Assembly (NCBI RefSeq): GCF_003415675.1 | Contig: NZ_QFZK01000002.1 | Coordinates: forward strand, 1 to 64,000 | Source: Rhodoferax lacus | GTDB taxonomy: Bacteria; Pseudomonadota; Gammaproteobacteria; Burkholderiales; Burkholderiaceae_C | Direction: 5' to 3' | DNA length: 64,000 nucleotides | Part shown: positions 34,306 through 42,405 of the stretch, in pieces | How the letters are laid out: each line of letters starts with the position of its first letter | Numbering within the stretch: the first letter of the stretch is position 1 | Translations under genes and position numbers: made by a program | Notes under the pieces: generated by a model | Database searches by the model: none | Seen by the model: the letters and a program-made list of their open reading frames with translations, nothing else | Told to the model about the DNA's origin: nothing

Positions 34306-35727
34306 ATGGGAGCAAAGATAACCAGAGACGAGTTCGTGGCAAGGTGTATTGCCAAGCACGGCAACACCTACGAATATTCGACAGTTGAGTACACCGATAG
34401 CAAAACGCCGGTGCAAATCAGTTGCCCCACACATGGCCCTTTTATGCAGGCCCCCGGCAACCACTTGGCTGGGAAGGGTTGCCGAAAATGCGCCTCGGAA
34501 GCCGCTGGCGATCGATATCGCAAATCCAGTGATAGTTTCGTGGAACAGGCCCACAAAGTACACGGCGACCTTTACGATTACTCTGACGTGAATTACAGGA
34601 CTGCCCGTCTTAAAGTGTCCATTCAGTGCAACGTGCACGGACCGTTTGACCAAGTTCCGTATGTGCACCTGAAGGGTGCTGGTTGCCCATCGTGCGGTAA
34701 TGCCTCGAAGGGGCAATCCAATCGCACAACGCAGTCGCAGTTCATCGAACAGGCTCGGGAGAAGTATGGACTGAAGTTTGATTACCAGGCCGCCCAGTAC
34801 GTTGATGCATGGACGCCTGTGGTAATTGGCTGTCCAGTCCACGGGGTGTTTGCTCAGGCCCCGGTGATGCACCTCCGTAAGTCTTCCTATGGCTGCCCTC
34901 AATGTGCCAATGAGGATGCGACGAATCGGGGGCGAGGCCCAAGAGCTGCCAGACCACAGGATCGAATTGGCACTGCCGCATTTATTGAGCGTGGCGCCAT
35001 CGTGCACGCAGGCAAGTACGACTATTCGCTGGTCGACTACCTGACCTCAAAGGACAAGGTTGCAATCATTTGCCCCATTCACGGTGAGTTCATGCAAGAC
35101 GCGAATGGTCACCTATCTGGCAGCGGGTGCCCCAAATGCGGCAATGAAACGATTGCTTCCAAACAAAGGCAGTCGGTAGATGCGTTCATCGCAAAATCAA
35201 AGGCAGTGCATGGGGACAAATACGACTACTCAAAGGTGACATATAAGACAGCCAGGCTTCCAGTAACGATCATTTGCCCAGTACACGGTGAGTATGAGCA
35301 GGTCCCTGGCCGTCACGTGAAGAGCGGCTGCCGAAAATGTGCCGACGATGATCTGCCCGGCGCCTATTCGTTCAAGGTGCTTTCCCGCGACCGGGCTCTA
35401 GCCGAGCGGCCTGCGGTCCTGTACTACCTGCACTTTGAGTCAGAAAGCGGTGAGAGCTTCTACAAGATCGGCATCACCCTGAAATCCATCAAGCAGCGGT
35501 TTGCGGGGTATGGGGCCGCCGGCTATAAGTTCAAGGTGCTGGGTGAAAAGAAGCTCACTCTGATAGAGGCTTTCAAGGCTGAGCAGACCCTGGTGGGGGC
35601 TCACGTAAAGGCCCATCATTACAGTCCGCTCCGGGGGAACAGGGAACGCACCACCAAATTCGGGGGCAGAAAAGAATGCTTCAGTGTGGCACTTCCTGCG
35701 AATCTGATGGAACTGTTTAGACAATGA
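34306..35727 (+). CDS. Protein with five DUF723-like zinc repeats and a C-terminal GIY-YIG-type domain
   Basis: A 473-residue protein from ATG 34306 (an upstream frame reaches 34171, overlapping the SLOG gene; no clear ribosome site decides). Five repeats at about residues 9-62, 77-130, 145-200, 225-278 and 293-345 share the pattern HGxxYDYS...CPxHGxFxQxPxxHLxGxGCxKC, each with a pair of CxxHG/CxxC zinc ligands. Residues 371-465 form a GIY-YIG/MUG113-like nuclease domain: YYLHFES, YKIGITLKSIKQRF, an acidic AEQTLVGAH helix, and GGRKECF. Homing-endonuclease-like proteins use such repeats for DNA recognition. The 3' end is coupled to a small membrane protein (ATGA). Confidence 0.8.
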   Translation: MGAKITRDEFVARCIAKHGNTYEYSTVEYTDSKTPVQISCPTHGPFMQAPGNHLAGKGCRKCASEAAGDRYRKSSDSFVEQAHKVHGDLYDYSDVNYRTARLKVSIQCNVHGPFDQVPYVHLKGAGCPSCGNASKGQSNRTTQSQFIEQAREKYGLKFDYQAAQYVDAWTPVVIGCPVHGVFAQAPVMHLRKSSYGCPQCANEDATNRGRGPRAARPQDRIGTAAFIERGAIVHAGKYDYSLVDYLTSKDKVAIICPIHGEFMQDANGHLSGSGCPKCGNETIASKQRQSVDAFIAKSKAVHGDKYDYSKVTYKTARLPVTIICPVHGEYEQVPGRHVKSGCRKCADDDLPGAYSFKVLSRDRALAERPAVLYYLHFESESGESFYKIGITLKSIKQRFAGYGAAGYKFKVLGEKKLTLIEAFKAEQTLVGAHVKAHHYSPLRGNRERTTKFGGRKECFSVALPANLMELFRQ

Positions 35728-36020
35728 CGACTGTTCCCCGCACCATAAAAGCCGTCACTGGTGAAGACCTAGGCGCCATGTCGGACCCAAAGTTGGCCAC
35801 GTGGCAGTCAGGGTGGGATGCGTACACGGCGAATGGTATTCTGGCCAGCAGGGAATGGGACCGTCGTCAGGCGGTCCGGCTGATGCAAGAACAGTTTGAC
35901 CTAGACCAGAGGCTCATGAATGCCAATGTAGCCGCTATGCAAAGTGCGGCAATACTGTCGGTCCTAGGAGCATTACTGTGTGTAGTGCTGGGCGCTTATC
36001 TCACCAAGATGTTTGGGTAG
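35724..36020 (+). CDS. Small C-terminally membrane-anchored protein
   Basis: A 98-residue protein with a polar helical N-terminus (EWDRRQAVRLMQEQFDLDQR) and one C-terminal membrane helix (AILSVLGALLCVVLGAYL). It overlaps the stop of the GIY-YIG gene. No family recognised. A membrane-tethering or effector role for the coupled nuclease is possible but speculative. Confidence 0.6.
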   Translation: MTTVPRTIKAVTGEDLGAMSDPKLATWQSGWDAYTANGILASREWDRRQAVRLMQEQFDLDQRLMNANVAAMQSAAILSVLGALLCVVLGAYLTKMFG

Positions 36021-36068
36021 CTCTAATCGCCGTGTCGCAAAACAATCACATCGGGACACATCGATAAA

Positions 36069-36088
36069 TGACGGTACTTTTGACGGTA
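36069..36088. promoter_or_regulatory. Arm-type integrase site candidates, right end
   Basis: TGACGGTA at 36069-36076 and 36081-36088, 12 bases apart, repeat the exact spacing of the left-end pair. They lie 58 bases before the right att repeat. Confidence 0.65.
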
Positions 36089-36145
36089 TTTTCATAATAG
36101 GAGTTCAAAGAACCTAGCATCCATGCGGCCTACAGCCAGGTTTGT

Positions 36146-36168
36146 GATTCCTGTTGTTGGACCATGTG
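36146..36168 (+). repeat. attR: tRNA 3'-end repeat with one-base deletion
   Basis: GATTCCTGTTGTTGGACCAT followed by GTG repeats the tRNA-Arg end at 22756-22779 but has GG for GGG. It marks the right border of the island. Confidence 0.88.
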
Positions 36169-36284
36169 CACTGGCCAAGCCCTCAATCTGCGGGGCATAA
36201 CAGTCAGTGGCGCTCGGGCAACGCAAAGTTCCCAAAAATCGCGTTACTAGGGTAAACCCTTAAAACCTCCGTTAGACTTGGGCC

Positions 36285-36572
36285 ATGCTCGATTCCTCAT
36301 CCGTTGGTTTTGTCGCCGCCGTCTCCACCACCTTGTCCTTTGTGCCACAGGTGGTGCAGAGCTACCGCTCGCGGGATGTGTCCGGAATTTCCTTGGGCAT
36401 GTATTCATTCTTCACCTTCGGGGTGGCCCTCTGGCTGGTGTACGGGCTGATGACGCGTGACTGGCCGGTCATCGTTGCCAACGCGCTGACCCTGGTGCTG
36501 GCGCTGAGCATCCTGGCCCTGAAGATGGCCTCCCTCAAGAAGGAAGCTTCGAAAAAGCCGCTGGCAGGCTAA
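36285..36572 (+). CDS. SemiSWEET-family sugar transporter
   Basis: A 95-residue protein with three membrane helices and the PQ-loop motif FVPQVVQSYRSRDVSGISLGMY. SemiSWEETs dimerise to move mono- or disaccharides across the inner membrane. The ATG at 36285 has a weak ribosome site. It is the first chromosomal gene after the island and faces a convergent VWA gene 9 bases away. Confidence 0.85.
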   Translation: MLDSSSVGFVAAVSTTLSFVPQVVQSYRSRDVSGISLGMYSFFTFGVALWLVYGLMTRDWPVIVANALTLVLALSILALKMASLKKEASKKPLAG

Positions 36573-36581
36573 GCCAGCTAC

Positions 36582-37796
36582 CTATTTGGTCAGGTGCCGC
36601 ATGGCCTCTTCCAGGCCTTTGAGGGTGAGTGGGAACATGTGCTGGTGGACGAGTTGCTGTACCAGCGCAATGCTCTGGCGGTATTGCCAGACGCCCTGCG
36701 GCTCGGGGTTGATCCAGGCGAACTTTGGGAAGGCGCTGGTCAGGCGGCCAATCCACTCGGCACCAGCCTCGGGGTTGTTGTATTCCACACTGCCACCGGG
36801 CTGCAGGATCTCGTAAGGGCTCATGGTGGCGTCGCCCACAAAGATCAGCTTGTAGTCCTTGTTGTATTTGCGCAGGATGTCCCAGGTGTCGAACTTCTCG
36901 GCAAAGCGGCGCCGGTTGTTCTTCCACATGAAGTCGTAGGGGCAGTTGTGGAAGTAATAAAACTCCAGGTGCTTGAACTCGGTCTTGGTGGCGCTGAACA
37001 GCTCTTCCACGCGGGCAATGTGCTCGTCCATGGTGCCGCCCACGTCCATGAGCAGCAGCACCTTCACATTGTTGTGGCGCTCGGGCCGCATCTTGATGTC
37101 TAGGTAACCGGCGTTCTCGGCGGTCTTGCTGATGGTCTCGTCCAGGTCCAGCTCTTCCACATGGCCCTCGCGGGCGAACTTGCGCAGGCGGCGCAGCGCC
37201 ACCTTGATGTTGCGCGTGCCCAGCTCCTGCGTGTCGTCATAGTCCTTGTAGGCGCGCTGGTCCCAGACTTTGACGGCGCTCTTGTTGCGGTTCTTGTCCT
37301 GGCCTATGCGTATGCCCTGCGGGTTCTGGCCATAGGCGCCAAAGGGCGATGTGCCGCCCGTGCCTATCCATTTGCTGCCGCCCTCGTGGCGCTCGTTCTG
37401 TTCTTCCAGGCGCTTCTTCAAGGTCTCCATCAACTCGTCCCAGCCCATCTTCTCGATCTTGGCCAGTTCTTCGGGGCTGAGGTTGAGCTCCAGGTTCTTG
37501 CGCAACCACTCCAGCGGCAGCTCCTGGGTGAAGTCGGTAACCAGCTCCACCCCCTTGAAGTAGGCGGCAAAGGCGCGGTCGAACTTGTCGTAGTGCTTTT
37601 CGTCCTTTACCAGCGCGGTGCGGCTGAGGTAGTAGAAGTCATCCACCTGGTAGCCCGTGCCTTCTTCGTCAGTGCCCGGCGTGGCATGGCGCGGGCCCAC
37701 CACGCCTTTTTGCAAGGCTTCCAGCAGCACCAGGTACTCCTTGACGGAGACCGGCAGCTTGGCTGCGCGCAGGGTGTAGAAGAAGTCGAGCAGCAT
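36582..37796 (-). CDS. VWA domain-containing CoxE-like protein
   Basis: A 404-residue protein of the CoxE family: N-terminal helical segment, then a von Willebrand A domain. The MIDAS motif reads LLLMDVGGTMDEH, where the usual DxSxS is DVGGT, so metal binding may be altered. Other conserved parts are FYYFHNCPYDFMW and FVGDATMSPYE. CoxE proteins work with MoxR-type AAA ATPases as enzyme-insertion chaperones; such a gene lies three genes away at 38676. Its exact client cannot be told. Confidence 0.88.
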   Translation of the reverse strand: MLLDFFYTLRAAKLPVSVKEYLVLLEALQKGVVGPRHATPGTDEEGTGYQVDDFYYLSRTALVKDEKHYDKFDRAFAAYFKGVELVTDFTQELPLEWLRKNLELNLSPEELAKIEKMGWDELMETLKKRLEEQNERHEGGSKWIGTGGTSPFGAYGQNPQGIRIGQDKNRNKSAVKVWDQRAYKDYDDTQELGTRNIKVALRRLRKFAREGHVEELDLDETISKTAENAGYLDIKMRPERHNNVKVLLLMDVGGTMDEHIARVEELFSATKTEFKHLEFYYFHNCPYDFMWKNNRRRFAEKFDTWDILRKYNKDYKLIFVGDATMSPYEILQPGGSVEYNNPEAGAEWIGRLTSAFPKFAWINPEPQGVWQYRQSIALVQQLVHQHMFPLTLKGLEEAMRHLTK

Positions 37797-37826
37797 GGCG
37801 TTGTGCTGGGTGGGCCTTTGCAGGTC

Positions 37827-38423
37827 CTAGCCGCGCGGCTTATTCAGCGAATGCAGCAGCTGCGCCTTCACCTCGGGCCACTCGCCCGCGCGCAGGCTGT
37901 ACATCACGGTGTCGCGAATGGTGCCGTCGCGGCGCAGGGCATGGCCGCGCAGCACGCCGTCCTTTTTTGCACCCAGACGCTCGATGGCGGCCTGTGAGGC
38001 GAAGTTGAAATTGTCGGTGCGCCAGCCCACGACATGGCAGCCCAGAGTTTCAAAGGCGTGGGTCATCAGCAGCAGCTTGCAGGTGGTGTTGACGTGGCTG
38101 CGCTGCACGCTTTTGGCATACCAGGTCCAGCCGATTTCCACCCGCTTGAGGGCGGGCACGATGTCGTGGTAGCTGCTGCTGCCAATCACCCGGCCGGTGG
38201 CGGCTTCCACCGCCACCCAGGCAAAGCGGTTGCCGGCCTCGCGCATGGCCAGCGCGTCTTCGATGTACTTGCGGGTCTGCTCGGGCTCGGGCACCGAGGT
38301 GACGCGGATGTTCCAGAGTTCGCCATCGGCGGCGGCGGCGCGCAAGCCCGCCTCGTGTTCCAGAGACATGGGGCGCAGCTCGACGCCGCGGTCTGCCAGG
38401 GTGACGGGTTCTACAAATACCAT
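37827..38423 (-). CDS. GNAT family N-acetyltransferase (RimJ/RimL-like)
   Basis: A 198-residue GNAT protein with VELRPMSLEHEAGL, an acetyl-CoA-binding region GRVIGSSSYHDIVPALKRVEIG, and LGCHVVGWRTDNFNFASQAA. This pattern is typical of RimJ/RimL-like N-terminal or small-molecule acetyltransferases. ATG 38423 is used; upstream in-frame sequence belongs to the next gene in another frame. It sits between the CoxE and MoxR genes, perhaps in one transcript. Confidence 0.85.
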   Translation of the reverse strand: MVFVEPVTLADRGVELRPMSLEHEAGLRAAAADGELWNIRVTSVPEPEQTRKYIEDALAMREAGNRFAWVAVEAATGRVIGSSSYHDIVPALKRVEIGWTWYAKSVQRSHVNTTCKLLLMTHAFETLGCHVVGWRTDNFNFASQAAIERLGAKKDGVLRGHALRRDGTIRDTVMYSLRAGEWPEVKAQLLHSLNKPRG

Positions 38424-38431
38424 GGGGTGTT

Positions 38432-38662
38432 CTATTCCTTTGGGTTGTTGTTGCCTGTGGCGCGGGAGCGCCAGCGGCGTGCCAGTTGCAGCCCCGCGCC
38501 GCCGCCCAGGCCGACCAGCACAATGCCGCCGATGCTGGCGTTGCCGTAGCCCGGGGCAAAGATGTCCAGGCCCAGCAGGCGGCCGATCCAGAAGCCCAAC
38601 AGGGCGCCACCGACAAAGCCGATGGCATCGGAGAGGCCTTCGATCCACAGATTGCTTTTCAT
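38432..38662 (-). CDS. Small membrane protein
   Basis: A 76-residue protein with two glycine-rich membrane helices (AIGFVGGALLGFWIGRLLG and GGIVLVGLGGGAGLQLA). It lies between the MoxR ATPase and GNAT genes on the same strand with gaps of 8-13 bases, so it is part of that operon. Family not certain. Confidence 0.7.
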   Translation of the reverse strand: MKSNLWIEGLSDAIGFVGGALLGFWIGRLLGLDIFAPGYGNASIGGIVLVGLGGGAGLQLARRWRSRATGNNNPKE

Positions 38663-38675
38663 GGGGTGCGGGCCT

Positions 38676-39530
38676 TTAGCGGTTGTTGCGCTGCATGAAC
38701 ATCAGCTTTTCAAACAGGGTGACGTCCTGCTCATTCTTCAGCAGGGCACCGATGAGCGGTGGCATGCTGGTCTTGTCGTCCTTGGCATGCAGGGCTTCCA
38801 GGGGGATGTCTTCGGCCAGCAGGAGCTTGAGCCAGTCCAGCAGCTCGCTGGTGGAGGGTTTCTTCTTCAGACCTGGCAGTCCGCGGATTTCGAAGAAGGT
38901 CTTCATGGCGGCGTTCAGCAGCTCGGCCTTCAGGCCGGGGAAGTGCACATCCACAATGCTTTGCATGGTGAGGGCGTCAGGGAACTTGATGTAGTGGAAG
39001 AAGCAGCGGCGCAGAAAGGCGTCGGGCAGCTCCTTCTCGTTGTTGGAGGTGATGAACACCAGGGGCCGGTGTTTGGCGCGTATCAGTTCGCGCGTCTCGT
39101 AGCAGTAGAACTCCATGCGGTCGATTTCGCGCAGCAAGTCGTTGGGGAATTCGATGTCGGCCTTGTCGATCTCGTCAATCAGCAACGCCACCTGCCGGTC
39201 TGCGGTGAAGGCCTGCCACAGCACGCCTTTGACAATGTAGTTGTGGATGTTCTTGACGCGCTCGCCGCCATCAATGTCCGAGAGCTGCGAGTCCCGCAGG
39301 CGGCTGACCGCATCGTACTCATACAGACCCTGCTGCGCCTTGGTGGTGGATTTGATGTGCCATTGCAGCAGCGGCATGTCCAGCGCCTGTGCCACCTCTT
39401 CGGCCAGCATGGTCTTGCCGGTGCCCGGCTCGCCCTTGACCAGCAAGGGGCGCTGCAGGGTGATGGCCGCGTTCACGGACAGTTTCAGGTCTTGCGTTGC
39501 GACGTAATTTGGGGAACCTTGGAACTTCAT
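38676..39530 (-). CDS. MoxR-type AAA+ ATPase
   Basis: A 284-residue protein with Walker A GEPGTGKT, Walker B VALLIDEIDKAD, sensor 1 VFITSNNEKELPDAFLRRC, and the C-terminal lid. ATG 39530 gives the normal family start FQGSPNYVA. MoxR ATPases act with VWA/CoxE-type partners in maturation or insertion of metal cofactors and complexes; the VWA gene at 36582 is the likely partner. Confidence 0.92.
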   Translation of the reverse strand: MKFQGSPNYVATQDLKLSVNAAITLQRPLLVKGEPGTGKTMLAEEVAQALDMPLLQWHIKSTTKAQQGLYEYDAVSRLRDSQLSDIDGGERVKNIHNYIVKGVLWQAFTADRQVALLIDEIDKADIEFPNDLLREIDRMEFYCYETRELIRAKHRPLVFITSNNEKELPDAFLRRCFFHYIKFPDALTMQSIVDVHFPGLKAELLNAAMKTFFEIRGLPGLKKKPSTSELLDWLKLLLAEDIPLEALHAKDDKTSMPPLIGALLKNEQDVTLFEKLMFMQRNNR

Positions 39531-39646
39531 AACGATGTACGTGGCATTAGGGTTGATCAGGATCAATGACTGCGCAGGTAGCAGGGGTAGACCGATATAA
39601 TGCGCCAGTCAATTTATACCAATCACTCTTGGATTGTCCGCGCAAA

Positions 39647-40312
39647 ATGAACAAACTGTTTTCTACCGTAGCTGCCGCGCTTGTCGCGTGTGTGACTCTT
39701 GTGTCTGCGCACGCGCAGGAAGTTGCGGGCGATGCCAAAGCGGGCGCCAAGAAGAATGCCATGTGCATTGGTTGCCACGGCATCGTGGGCTACCAGGCCA
39801 GCTTCCCCGAGATCCACAAGGTCCCCAAGATTTCCGGTCAGAGTGCCAAGTACATCGCCAGTTCCTTGAATGCCTACAAAAAAGGCGAACGCAAGCACCC
39901 CACTATGCGCGGCATTGCAGCCTCACTGACTGACCAGGATATCGCCGACCTGTCGGCCTATTACGCTGCCAGCGGTGTGGTGGAAGGCACATCCGCCCTG
40001 GCTGCAGCGCCGGCGGCTGCCGGACATGCCGCCGAGCTGGTGGCCAAAGGCAATTGCACTTCCTGCCACGGCGCCAGCTTCAGTGCGCCCATTGACCCAA
40101 GCTACCCGCGCATTGCCGGCCAGCATGATGACTACCTGTTTGTGGCACTCAAGTCCTACAAGAATGACAGCAGCGCCCAGGTGGGACGCGCCAACGCCAT
40201 CATGGCCGGCGTGGCCAAGCAGTTCTCGAATGCCGAGCTGAAGGAACTGGCCGCTTACGTGGGCAGCTTGCCCAGCGACCTGAAGACCGTGCCTGAGAGC
40301 CGCTTCCGCTAA
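39647..40312 (+). CDS. Diheme cytochrome c (cytochrome c4-like)
   Basis: A 221-residue periplasmic protein with an N-terminal signal peptide (LFSTVAAALVACVTLVSAHA) and two class I heme c sites, CIGCHG and CTSCHG, one in each of two similar domains. Distal methionines are plausible at the PTMRGIA and AIMAGVA stretches. This is the cytochrome c4/FixP-like donor architecture, carrying electrons to terminal oxidases. The ATG 39647 reading removes a short upstream extension. A strong terminator follows. Confidence 0.9.
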   Translation: MNKLFSTVAAALVACVTLVSAHAQEVAGDAKAGAKKNAMCIGCHGIVGYQASFPEIHKVPKISGQSAKYIASSLNAYKKGERKHPTMRGIAASLTDQDIADLSAYYAASGVVEGTSALAAAPAAAGHAAELVAKGNCTSCHGASFSAPIDPSYPRIAGQHDDYLFVALKSYKNDSSAQVGRANAIMAGVAKQFSNAELKELAAYVGSLPSDLKTVPESRFR

Positions 40313-40360
40313 GCCAGAGCCTTGCATCGGTGCTGCCCGGCGCGCCGGTCAGCCAACACA

Positions 40361-40390
40361 AAAAGCGCCACCGATGTGGCGCTTTTTTTT
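40361..40390. terminator. Bidirectional rho-independent terminator
   Basis: AAAAGCGCCAC, CGAT loop, GTGGCGCTTTT, then further T, an 11-bp stem between the cytochrome gene and the convergent DUF1841 gene; A and T tracts on each side suit both directions. Confidence 0.9.
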
Positions 40391-40823
40391 AGTCCTTGGT
40401 GGCGTGGCGCTGGATGCAGGCGATATAGCTGTCGCCATCCGGCGGGCGCCCGCCCTGCTGGCTGTCCCACAGCATCTTGCCCAGGCACTCCATGGCCTCA
40501 TGGTGCGCCTGGTGCAGGGAGTTGCGTTTGTGGGTGAGCAGTTCCACGGCCTGGCGGATGCCGCGGGGCTGGTCAATGCTGCACTGCTCGCTGATGGACA
40601 GGTGCATGGACAGATGCAGGAAGGGGTTGGTGCGGCCCGGCTCGCTTGTCTGCATGCTGGCCAGCGCGGCCTCCACATCGGCGAAGTCGGCGTGGTACTC
40701 CGGGTGCTCGTCCATCCAGCGTGCAGCCAGCGTTTCTATGGCTTCCAGGGGTTGACCATCGCGGGCCTTGGCAAAAGCGCCGCAGAAAAAGCGGCGCACG
40801 TCTTCTTGGGAGGGGCTGAACAT
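40389..40823 (-). CDS. DUF1841 family protein
   Basis: A 144-residue protein beginning FSPSQEDVRRFFCGAFAKAR, with NPFLHLSMHLSISEQCSIDQ and HEAMECLGKMLWDSQ, the signature of the beta/gammaproteobacterial DUF1841 family. Function unknown. Start at 40823; a longer frame continues upstream across the TauE gene but has no support. Confidence 0.85.
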   Translation of the reverse strand: MFSPSQEDVRRFFCGAFAKARDGQPLEAIETLAARWMDEHPEYHADFADVEAALASMQTSEPGRTNPFLHLSMHLSISEQCSIDQPRGIRQAVELLTHKRNSLHQAHHEAMECLGKMLWDSQQGGRPPDGDSYIACIQRHATKD

Positions 40824-40892
40824 GGCATCAAGCGTAGCACGCCGCATGGCCCTGTGCGGTGTTGGCAGGCTGGCGTTGGTTACATTTGAGCC

Positions 40893-41651
40893 ATGAGTTT
40901 TCCGCTGATTACCGACCCTTATTTTTACGCTGTCACCATTCCCGCCGTGCTTTTGTTGGGCGTCAGCAAAAGCGGCTTTGGTGCCGGTTTTGGTTCTCTG
41001 GCTGTGCCCATGATGGCATTGGCGGTGACGGTGCCGCAGGCTGCCGCGATCTTGATGCCTGTGCTGCTCCTCATGGATGTGCTGGGTATGGCGGCCTTTC
41101 GCAAAGACTTTGACATGGCGCTGCTGAAGTTCATATTGCCCTTTGGTGTGCTGGGCATCGTGGTGGGTGCGCTGTTGTTCAAGGTGCTGGATGCGCACAC
41201 GGTGGCGGCCATGGTGGGCGTGTTTACGCTGCTGTTTCTGGCGCAGCGCCTGCTGTTCCCGCCCAAGCCCAACAGCCCCTTGCCACCCAAGTGGCTGGGC
41301 GCCTTGCTGACGGTCACGTCCGGCTTCACCAGCTTTGTGGCCCATGCGGGTGGGCCCCCCATCAATGCCTATGTGATTCCACTCAAGCTCTCGCCCATCA
41401 AGTTCACGGCCACCATGGCCTTTTTCTTTTTTGTGGTGAACCTGTGCAAGTGGATCCCCTATGCCTGGCTGGGTCTGCTGGATACGCGCAATATGGCCAC
41501 ATCGCTGGTGCTGTTGCCGATTGCGCCCATCGGTGTGTGGGTTGGCGTGCGCATGGCGCGACGCATCAGCCAGGTGCTGTTTTACCGCTTCCTGTACCTG
41601 GGCATGTTGCTGACCGGCCTGAAGCTGGTCTGGGATGGCTTTGTAGCCTAG
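40893..41651 (+). CDS. Sulfite exporter TauE/SafE family membrane protein
   Basis: A 252-residue polytopic protein with about eight membrane helices and the family hallmarks GVSKSGFGAGFGSLAVP in the first repeat and TSFVAHAGGPPINAYVIPL in the second. Family members export sulfoacetate, sulfite or related anions. It is monocistronic here, and its substrate is not evident. Confidence 0.88.
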   Translation: MSFPLITDPYFYAVTIPAVLLLGVSKSGFGAGFGSLAVPMMALAVTVPQAAAILMPVLLLMDVLGMAAFRKDFDMALLKFILPFGVLGIVVGALLFKVLDAHTVAAMVGVFTLLFLAQRLLFPPKPNSPLPPKWLGALLTVTSGFTSFVAHAGGPPINAYVIPLKLSPIKFTATMAFFFFVVNLCKWIPYAWLGLLDTRNMATSLVLLPIAPIGVWVGVRMARRISQVLFYRFLYLGMLLTGLKLVWDGFVA

Positions 41652-41736
41652 GCGCACGCTGTGCAAAGCAGTAGTCTGCGGGTTAATATGGCCCGCGGTA
41701 TCCGCACCATGGTGGGCATTTTCCAGGAGGTCCTTT

Positions 41737-42357
41737 ATGCCGGTAGTCGTTATTGCCAATCCCAAAGGCGGCGTGGGCAAATCCACGCTGTCCACCCAGG
41801 TTGCAGGCTACTTTGCTTCACAGGGGCATGCCGTCATGTTGGGCGACGCGGACCGGCAGCAGTCCAGCAAGCTGTGGTTGGGATTGCGCCCGCCGTCAGC
41901 CCCCGCCATCAGCAGCTGGCAATTGGATGCGGACCAGATTGCCAAGCCGCCAAAGGGCACCACCCACGTGGTGCTGGACACCCCGGCCGGGCTGCACGGG
42001 CGGCGCTTCAAGGACATCATGAAGCTGGCGGACATGGTGTTGGTGCCCTTGCAGCCCAGCATTTTTGACATCTTTGCCACACGTGCCTTTCTGGATGAAC
42101 TGGCGCAAAACGCCAACGCCTCCAAGGCGCGTATCGGTCTGGTGGGCATGCGGGTGGATGCACGCACCATCGCAGCCGACCAGCTCGATACCTTTGTGCA
42201 ATCCATAGGCCTGCCCATGGTGGGCTATGTGCGCGACACGCAGAACTACATCCATCTGGCGGCACAGGGCCTCACCGTGTTCGACGTGGCGCCCGCCCGG
42301 GTGGAGCGCGATCTGGAGCTGTGGCAGCCGATTTGCCGCTGGCTGGACCAGCGCTGA
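41737..42357 (+). CDS. ParA/MinD-like ATPase without ParB partner
   Basis: A 206-residue ATPase with deviant Walker A NPKGGVGKSTLST, Walker A' ADRQQSSKLWL and Walker B VVLDTPAGL. The short length and lack of an N-terminal HTH match orphan ParA-like proteins that position chemoreceptor clusters, carboxysomes or other cargo (ParC/PpfA type). No ParB or cargo gene adjoins. An AGGAGG site precedes the ATG. Confidence 0.88.
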   Translation: MPVVVIANPKGGVGKSTLSTQVAGYFASQGHAVMLGDADRQQSSKLWLGLRPPSAPAISSWQLDADQIAKPPKGTTHVVLDTPAGLHGRRFKDIMKLADMVLVPLQPSIFDIFATRAFLDELAQNANASKARIGLVGMRVDARTIAADQLDTFVQSIGLPMVGYVRDTQNYIHLAAQGLTVFDVAPARVERDLELWQPICRWLDQR

Positions 42358-42405
42358 GTTTGGGGGCAAAGCGCAACACGCAGTGAGCGAACGTGGGGGC
42401 CTGTC

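Larger units (their letters stand above)
22756..36168 (+). mobile_element. Integrative genomic island / phage-satellite-like element in tRNA-Arg(CCT)
   Basis: The roughly 13.4-kb stretch is bounded by a near-perfect 23/24-bp direct repeat of the tRNA 3' end and starts with a P4-type tyrosine integrase. It carries AlpA, a winged-helix protein, a replication-like protein with iteron-like repeats, a zinc-finger protein and an HGG-motif protein, then nuclease, secreted and metabolic-type cargo. Base composition is visibly more AT-rich than the flanks, especially 29440-31230. I see no capsid, portal, terminase, relaxase or secretion genes, so transfer would depend on a helper. Integration next to the SemiSWEET gene leaves an intact tRNA. 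Confidence 0.88.

Noticed and set aside
34306..35400. CRISPR-like array
   Set aside because: The periodic pattern is a protein repeat (zinc-ligand motifs); DNA units are about 200 bases long and diverged, unlike CRISPR repeats.
36146..36168. Second tRNA gene at the right island border
   Set aside because: Only the last 23 bases of the tRNA are present; no acceptor, D or anticodon arm precedes them.
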